Source: Prosopocoilus inquinatus (Eukaryota; Arthropoda; Insecta; Coleoptera; Lucanidae). Taken from it: DNA of 64,000 bases. Below, piece after piece: positions 57,526-64,000 of this stretch. A program made the translations under genes and the position numbers. Below the pieces are notes generated by a model. The model did no database searches. It worked only from the letters and a program-made list of their open reading frames with translations, and was not told where the DNA came from. How positions within the stretch are numbered: position 1 is the first letter of the stretch; each line of letters starts with the position of its first letter. The stretch is from contig CM069870.1 in NCBI GenBank assembly GCA_036172665.1, positions 57,288,212-57,352,211 of the forward strand, read 5' to 3'.

Positions 57526-58890
57526 TAATACGAGAGCTTTATTGAAGTTGTTAAGAGTTTGATTATTAAAACATTACAGCTTAATCGCAGAAATGCCAAT
57601 TAACGCTGTTGAGGAAAAATAGCCTCACGTTTTTTATGTTCGTCACTGTACAGAGTGTACAATGTTTAATTCAAATTTATTTCTTATTTATAAATCTGTT
57701 TTTTTACTGAATTATTCAAATAGGTAAGAACCTTCAACCACCTAAAACTCCCTAGAGCTTCATCAATCCCCAGCTAACCACCACAGGATTCTGGACTCCT
57801 TTCAAGTCGACATCGAACCGTTGGTAACCCCTGGTTTAGATTATCTTTTTATTTTGAAAAAAAATGTTCTATCAAATTAAGACCGAACGGTTTAGAATGA
57901 CTAAAGTGCACAAGCTCAATGCAAATCGCTTAAGCTCAGATCGCAATCAGATGTGACTCTTCAAACCGCAAATGTGTGTCAACTTTTGGCATGTATGTAC
58001 AACGTCATCGACCTTTGGTATGTGCAACGCCAATAGAATTGTTGTTTGTAAAATCACTTTGGTACTGTTCTTATTCTCAGTAAAAAAATTAAAAATAAAA
58101 ACAAACCAAAACGTTGACAATGATCGATGCGTGAACTACTTATTTTGATGGTGAAATTGGGTTTTAAGTCCATAAATTTTCTTCAACCTCAGAAATTTTG
58201 TATTTTTTGGTTAAATCTGTATCTATTTTTTTAATTCAGTTTTTATAATCTGCTAAACAGACGTCACCCAAGCAAGATATAGCGTGGAAATCTGTATTCT
58301 GTAATATTTTTTGGAGACCATACAATTAAAAAGAAAAAAAAAAAAAAAACAGAGCCGGCAACAGACGAAGATGAAGGCAAAAAAAATTTTCAGATATTTT
58401 GCCTTGAGCGGTTTATTTATTAAATGTGCAAGATCCTTACCACTTGTGACATAAAACAAACGGAAAAATTATTTTAAATAGAAAATAAAAATGTTATTAA
58501 GGGATCTGTAAATGTGGATATACAAGCCGTAGTGGTTACGTACTGTTCAATTAGTTTATTTGTATTTACAAAATACGAAAAATTCAAATTAATTAATGTT
58601 TAAATGTTAATGTTAAACTTTACCATTTGAACAATAACTACATGAAACGTATTTATAACCAGGTCCTATCAAACTAGCGTGTAACAAATAGAAAAGGCAA
58701 ATGCCTAAACTTCCGCAGTCTGTTAATGACAATTCATAAAAAAAGTTGCACTTAAAATCCTAATGGTTCTAAATTCTGCTGGGGCGCGACGCTCCGATGT
58801 AGATACTTAAATAAAAATAAAAGTAAAACAATAAGCAAGAAAAATATGTGGGGCAGCATGATTGAACTCTCTTTAATTAGTTACTTTACG

Positions 58891-59370
58891 GTGGGTTTCA
58901 CAAAAAGAAGTTAATCAGCGTTTCTCTGATTACGGAACGTTATTGGACGAAGTTAACAATACACACATAGAAGGTTTTGGGATTAATTATAATCTGCCTA
59001 ATCGGTGTTAAATATGAATACGGTTTTGCCTGAAAAATTGTTTATCGTTATTTAATTTGGAGTTATTGTTGTCTTCTCCCGACTAAATTGTGTCTAGAAG
59101 TGACCGTTTACTCCAACAAGGATAAGCTCTACACCTTTTTTTTTTACATGGTAAACACCGTAACTCCATTTTTTTAGCTCCACAAACAGATGGACACGCG
59201 GGAACACCAAAAAAAAGTGTTCTCTGGCGTCCAAAAGTGTTATAATTAACTCCAGGTATTCATCTGTGTAGATTTGAAACAACCAATTATATTGTTTCAC
59301 CCAAACAATCACAGGCTTTAATCAAGCTGTTAAATTAACCAGTGATTAAATAATTTTTGTGAAACTGGGG
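58891..59370. mobile_element. MITE-like element
   Basis: Ends GTGGGTTTCACAAAAA and inverted CCCCAGTTTCACAAAAA. Internal ATAATCTGCCTAATCGGTGT and TCCCGACTAAATTGTGT match the fragment at 10915-11098 in inverse orientation. The minus-strand open frame inside is not a gene. Confidence 0.65.
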
Positions 59371-60250
59371 GTGAGTGTGTTAATGTTTAATATTTTTTTT
59401 CGAATTTGTTTTTTTTTGTTTGCCTTTTGATTCCCCAATCGTTAAAAAATCTGATTTGCCATGAATTTTAAATATTTACGCAACGCAAAACAGTAGTCTC
59501 TTATCTGGAATGCCTTTAAATGGATTGCGAATATTCTGGCGTAACGGCAACAGCGGTAGTGCTAATTATGACGAAATGAGCACGAAATTTTACGGTAACC
59601 TTCGCCTCTAGCCTAGTTCCTGCTATTGTTATTATAATATTTTCTATGGCAGGGTGTTCGTGCATTGAAATTTCCTCGCAATCCCCTTCTGTAAATACAT
59701 GATCAAAATGGCCCCTTTAAAACACTATTGTTCGCTAGCATTTACAGAACGTGACATAGATTGAATATCGAAATAATAATATAAGCGTGCCTATTATTCA
59801 ATTTCTTTTTCTTGTGTAGGGGTAGGTATTGTACATATGTACAACTATATCCAAAGTTAATGTCAAAAGAAGAGATTGTTGCCTTTATCGTCTTAACTTT
59901 TGAAGATGATCGGTCAATACTACGCTGTTATTGGCTAACCGTCTTTAAAATTAGGATGTTAAAGGCACTAACAGTTCAGTGTGGTCTCTTTCTCTTCAAG
60001 ACAAACAGAAAGACTTGGAGGACCTTTCATTTCTTATCAAGTCTTCTATTTAATTTGATAATCTTAATTGCGACAAATGACTCTCTATAAAGAATGAAAC
60101 AACCCCTAATCTACCTATTCGCTCTCAAGATGGGAAATGACGTAAAACCGACAAGGTAAAGTCAAAATTTTTGGTGGAATGCTTAGTTTAAACTACGCTT
60201 AATGTTAACTGCAGTTTTATTCTTTTTTTTTTTGGTTGTCCAGACAGACA
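59371..60250. other. No gene recognised
   Basis: Contains an unassigned open frame (59812-60090) without motifs. Part of the extra DNA in duplication copy 2. Confidence 0.4.
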
Positions 60251-60251
60251 G

Positions 60252-60344
60252 ATTAAGATGTAAAACGTACTTTAACTATGGAATTATGATGTAATACGTA
60301 GTTTAACTATGGAATTAAGATGTAAAACGTAATTTAACTGTAAA
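60252..60344. repeat. 31-bp tandem repeat, three copies
   Basis: Units start ATTAAGATGTAAAACGTA or ATTATGATGTAATACGTA and contain TTTAACTATGGA; 60252-60282, 60283-60313 and a diverging third at 60314-60344. Confidence 0.85.
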
Positions 60345-60539
60345 AGAAAACTGTGGTTTGATACTTAACCAGCAGTTAATAAATTGTCGATTTAATCGAA
60401 CTCTGAGCAACTCAGCCCAAGAAGTTTTTTCAATAAAGAAAATCAGCAATTTTAAATTGGTTATAAAAAAGATATGAGTTCAAAATGGATGCTAAGATAT
60501 CATCTATGATAAAATGTTGGTAAAAGTCATTCTAAATGA

Positions 60540-60745
60540 GCTATAAGTACTTGACACAATTGTAAATTGGGTAAAAGTTCCCCTGCAATGGAAAGGACTA
60601 CAAATTACTCTACTGCTCAAGTTAGGAAAAATTACATCTGATGTCAAGAAGTACAGGCCGATTAACTTATTCTCAATACCCAAAGTTTCAAACCAACATC
60701 AACTAGTACCAAGCCATCAATTTGGTTTTCGAACGTAACACTGTT
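60540..60745 (+). pseudogene. Jockey-type LINE reverse transcriptase fragment
   Basis: The plus-strand frame gives VPLQWKGLQITLLLKLGK then SDVKKYRPINLFSIPKV, and after a gap QLVPSHQFGFRT. The W-K..I..I.KPGK..D...YRPI.L and H-Q-F-G-F-R motifs belong to the N-terminal part of Jockey/I-type reverse transcriptases. The region between them is deleted and no catalytic FADD box is present. Confidence 0.7.
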
Positions 60746-61690
60746 TAATTTGACTCAATATTCGCTCGCACAAATTGTAAGTTATTATCATTATCCAGTT
60801 ATCTTGCGCCTAGAAGAAATACAGAAAGAGAGAAAATCTATAATTTGACAGCTTAACGGCGAACAAAATACATAGAGTCTTATTCAAAAAAGTGGTTAGC
60901 AAGATGAATACTGAAAAAAAAATAATAGGAAATAGAAGACTTTCCCAAGAGATACTATCCCACTTACCCTATAGGGAGGAGGCCAAAAGGAAATAAATGA
61001 AAAGATGTATTACCATTGAAGTTAAAGACAACAGTAGAAGCTTTTTATTTTGCGCAAAGAATCATTGATACATACTGGTTACTTCATTGTTCTTGCAACT
61101 GTGAAGTACCACGTACATCATTTGAGTGCATGGAAAGTGTAACGTTTAGGAGGCAGAAAGGAAATATTTGGTAATTTCTTAGTATTAAGGCCAGTCTGAC
61201 TCCCCTAAAAAACTGTTTTTCCTTTTTTTCGGTATTAAACTGAACTTTTTGTTAATGTGTAATATATCAAAATACGCGCCTTTTAAATCTCCAGGGGACT
61301 AAACTAATTTCATTAGCGAAAAACATTATATCACGCTGTAATTTTGAAAGACACTCTTTTTTAATTTCTTCTTTCTTATTTTAGATGTCTAAATGAACAG
61401 CAAATTAAAATAAATAAATAAAGGATGTAATCCTAGAGGGGGCCAAACTAATATTAATGCATATAAAATATAAATTTCGAAATTTAACAATTATTAGATC
61501 AAGAAAATACGCCCACTTAAAAGACATAATCTACTTAAAACAGTGTACTTAAAAGTCATTTTAATTTTGATTAATTTATATATTTACATTGCTCTAAATT
61601 GCCATTTAGTTTCTGCGTTCCTCCCCCCCCCCCCATTTTGTGAAGCAAATGTTGTAATTTTAAATATTTCTTTTGCGTAAAATAAGCACA
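60746..61690. other. No gene recognised
   Basis: AT-rich, with a 13-C run near 61622-61634. Homology to copy 1 of the duplication resumes at about 61600-61690. Confidence 0.45.
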
Positions 61691-61694
61691 AATT

Positions 61695-62500
61695 TTACGG
61701 TTTTTCAGTTCTAAGGCGTCGTTTGCTTACGATGTTTCCATACCATTTTAATTCAGCTATCATTCCATCTCCAGAAATAATTTTCACTTCGAACATGTAT
61801 TCGCCTTCGGGAACAAACGGAGGAAAATGTTCTTCTCTCGGTGCAAAATTCCTAATAATATATACGCCCTAAAATAAAAATAAGAGGAAAAAAAAAGAAT
61901 ACTAAATATGTGATCAAGCGAAATTAATTCCTTGCAATAATTTTATGGTTTCTTGGAAGTGTTTAAACTTAAAATCGAGAATCACTTTTATTCTTTATTT
62001 GTTAACTTACTGGTCGCAGTGGGCATTTCGTGCAATTACCGTGTTCAAATAATTCTTGAATTCCAAAACTACGTCTTTCCAACGTACGACAGAAGGGTAA
62101 ATCGAATAAAATCGGTGATTTTTTATATTCATTGCTTAAAAACCAATATGCTTGAATCCGTATCTAAAATGTGTCAAAATATTCAACGAATTTCAGGAGT
62201 TTATCGAATGCACCTTAATTTTCTCGCCTTGCACAGTACGTCTTACGTCTACGAAAATATTTAAAGCTTTGTAGGTTCTATTGGGCTTCACGTTCTCAAT
62301 TGTAAATTTACTCACCCAACTCTCATTAGAATAAGTTACGCGGATGAAATGATTGTTTAAAGTATAATCGTTCTGCTCGTACTAAAATTAGTTAATATAT
62401 AAGAAATGAGTACAGACAGCCATGCTATATTTCATACCGCTGAAATAAGAAACATAGCAGAAATAGTAAAGAAAATGCATCGCAAATTCTCATCCATCAT
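61695..62500 (-). CDS. DUF1091-like secreted protein, subfamily B (intact twin)
   Basis: Exons 62439-62500, 62214-62381, 62011-62163 and 61695-61868 (start of exon 1 at 62500 or the next codon, 62497; ATGATGGATGAG gives two in-frame starts and the twin gene supports the second). The exon 1 donor boundary is 62438/62437. About 184-185 residues, no stop. Leader MDENLRCIFFTISAMFLISA. Exon 2: YEQNDYTLNNHFIRVTYSN, VKPNRT. Exon 3: QAYWFLSNEYKKSPILFD, ERRSFG, CTKCPLRP, with one more cysteine than the twin. Exon 4: NFAPREEHFPPFVPEGEYM, ELKWYGNIVSKRRLRTEKP. Exon 2 uses the weaker donor GTGCAT where the twin has GTACGT. Intron 3 is short and free of insertions. Confidence 0.85.
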
Positions 62501-63535
62501 ACTGCAGGGAAACTTATCTCTTACTAAATAAGATTACAAGTGATCATTACCTGCATACCATACATGTTAGCAGTAAATTGCCATGTAAAAAAAAATTAAG
62601 TAGAAATTTCAACTTCCGTGTTTTTTTTATTGAAAATCTGTTTTAAATTACAGCATAATTTTTTTCTCTGCAAAACTAAATACATGAATCTAGTTGCAAT
62701 CAAAGTTAATATCATTTTCCTAATTTAGAAATTTAGTAATTTCAGTTAGAGGAGAATTTTAAATTCTCGAAATTGTTGGAATTTCTTTAATTGAAAAATA
62801 ACGTAGTGGTCAACGTATATTTCTGAACATAGACAATTAGATTCCCTTTCTATTTTCTAGTTTTCCTTGACTGCGTTTTTATTTATTATTTATTCTCAAG
62901 AAGCTCTCAAACACACATCGAACATTTTTCGAAGTGCCCATGAAAAAATGAAAGAAAAGAGAAATTTTTGCTAAAGATAGCAAGGATTGCAATATTATTA
63001 AAAATGTCTTTGACTAGTTATAGCACAATCAAAGCAAAAACAAAAAAGAATCAGATGTATTCCATTATAAGCTTCTTAAAAATATACTTTTCATTCGCCT
63101 ATCAACATAGTAGTAATTAATTAAAGAGTCCTGAGGGTTTCCTTCTGTTAACTACGATTCAAGAACTTCGTGAAATGCAAACCGAAAGCTTTTAATATAT
63201 CTAATGTGTTCGGTGTGTCTTATCGAAGGTTCCTTTCAAATAACTTGCTTACTACCATCGAACTCTTTTCCTTTTACGAGTGTGGAGTTCATTTTACTTT
63301 ATTTGCGCTCTTTCGTTAGTACCCGAGACACGTGGCTATTAAAAGAATTCATGAAAATTAATTAGTTAAGCGATATTAATACCTATTTGCTTCTTTCAAC
63401 TTGTACTTTGATATTTGAATTATTTTCAGTTTTATAGAATTCGCGCAGAATTCGCATTTGAGCATTTAGAACTTTTAATGATTTAATGTAATGAAAAAGA
63501 ATCACAATAAAATTTTTCTTTCGGAATTATTATCA

Positions 63536-63645
63536 GTACAAAGTTTTTTTAATCTCGAACCGGACAGAAATATGAAGGGAAAACACTCAACGTTTCGCTA
63601 TAGATTTATAGCTTCGTCAGGAGTACAAGAATAAACTTCAATTAT
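63536..63645 (-). mobile_element. Penelope-type fragment between 13-bp direct repeats
   Basis: GGAATTATTATCA stands at 63523-63535 and 63646-63658. The duplicate locus near 55628-55645 has one related site and no insertion. The insert is about 110 bp and holds a hammerhead-like motif at 63585-63624 on the minus strand. Confidence 0.6.
63585..63624 (-). ncRNA. Penelope-type minimal hammerhead motif
   Basis: Minus strand: ACTC, core CTGACGA, stem II GCTATA-AATC-TATAGC (six perfect pairs), core GAA, then ACGT with no loop, T, and GAGT pairing with ACTC. The self-complementary ACGT as stem III means that cleavage would need a dimer, as described for hammerheads of Penelope-like retroelements. 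There is one unpaired A between core and stem II. Confidence 0.5.
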
Positions 63646-64000
63646 GGAATTATTATCAATTGAGTAAACTTGTAGTTTTCTGTAATTAATTAGTGGGTTG
63701 TGCTATTTTTGTTTTTCCATTTCATATCAAACTGGGAAACTTCAGTTTCACTTTTACTTGTATAATGTTTTAAATATCTATTACTTTTCGCTGATTCCTT
63801 CTTTATCTAGATCAGGGGTTCTCAACCTTTTTTGAGCAACTACCCTTTATGAAAAAAAAAATTCTATCGACCTCCTTTCAAATGTTATTTATACTCTTAA
63901 AATACCCTTAAAATAGTAGATATACAAACTATATTTAACTTTATTTTTTTAAATTGCGAACCAAACGTATTCTGGTGATTCAGTTGGACTTAATTTTCTA

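Larger units (their letters stand above)
57660..63840. repeat. Segmental duplication with a subfamily B gene, copy 2
   Basis: Partner of 52885-55820, interrupted by extra DNA at about 58265-61600 and by a small insertion at 63536-63645. Homology seems to reach close to the right edge of the window. Confidence 0.75.

Noticed and set aside
58253..58459. 68-codon frame with a hydrophobic stretch resembling a signal exon
   Set aside because: Low-complexity A/T-rich sequence; start, donor and leader do not match either subfamily.
59094..59312. 72-codon open frame, minus strand
   Set aside because: Inside a dispersed MITE-like element that also occurs, non-coding, at 10915-11098.

Overview
This is a gene-poor, AT-rich stretch of an animal nuclear genome. 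Short phase-0 introns with GT..AG borders, mariner, hAT, gypsy and Jockey-like debris, and a run of secreted DUF1091-type (DM8-like) proteins point to an insect; a beetle or other holometabolous insect is my guess, and nothing here fixes the order. No tRNA, rRNA or CRISPR array was seen.

The real gene content is one tandem array of four-exon DUF1091-like genes, all on the minus strand. Each encodes about 182-186 residues: a signal-peptide exon, a 54-56-codon exon with the core VKPNRT (or a close variant), a 51-53-codon exon with the core EYK(S/K)SP and two conserved cysteines, and a last exon with the core PEG-(D/E/N)-(Y/F)-M and a W(Y/F)G end. Gene spans are 5701-6433, 12884-13904, 20549-21570, 23377-25627, 27688-29139, 36686-39462, 44088-45501, 45852-46584, 53643-54589 and 61695-62500. 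Relics lie at 8557-8860, 11099-11625, 20294-20452, 35395-35520, 50430-50640 and 51233-51283. Two subfamilies are clear: A (19-codon first exon ending AQM or IQM, 53-codon third exon, KWFGG/RWYGG end) and B (20-21-codon first exon, third exon containing YWFLSNEYKKSP, usually a KWYG end). The gene at 44088-45501 carries a nonsense codon and the one at 5701-6433 a frameshifted C terminus.

The array grew by layered segmental duplication: 12793-20452 with 20458-23533 (subfamily A); a two-gene A+B cassette at about 23.1-29.4 kb and again at 36.5-45.7 kb; and a B unit at about 52.9-55.8 kb and again at 57.7-63.8 kb. Paralogous copies act as empty sites, so many insertions can be dated relative to the duplications.

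Mobile DNA fills most of the rest: a nested gypsy LTR element (2133-4270), a complete-ended but inactivated hAT transposon with an 8-bp target duplication (15694-19716), a mariner in an intron (24024-25149), a second hAT-like element (39792-42226), and many inverted-repeat MITEs, LINE tails and foldbacks. Most interesting is a small repeat that carries a type I hammerhead ribozyme with intact core and covarying stems (47930-47978 minus; 53925-53973 plus; a split copy at 29.46-29.76 kb), plus a second, Penelope-type hammerhead near 63.6 kb. Two of these sit between short direct repeats at places where the paralogous locus is empty.
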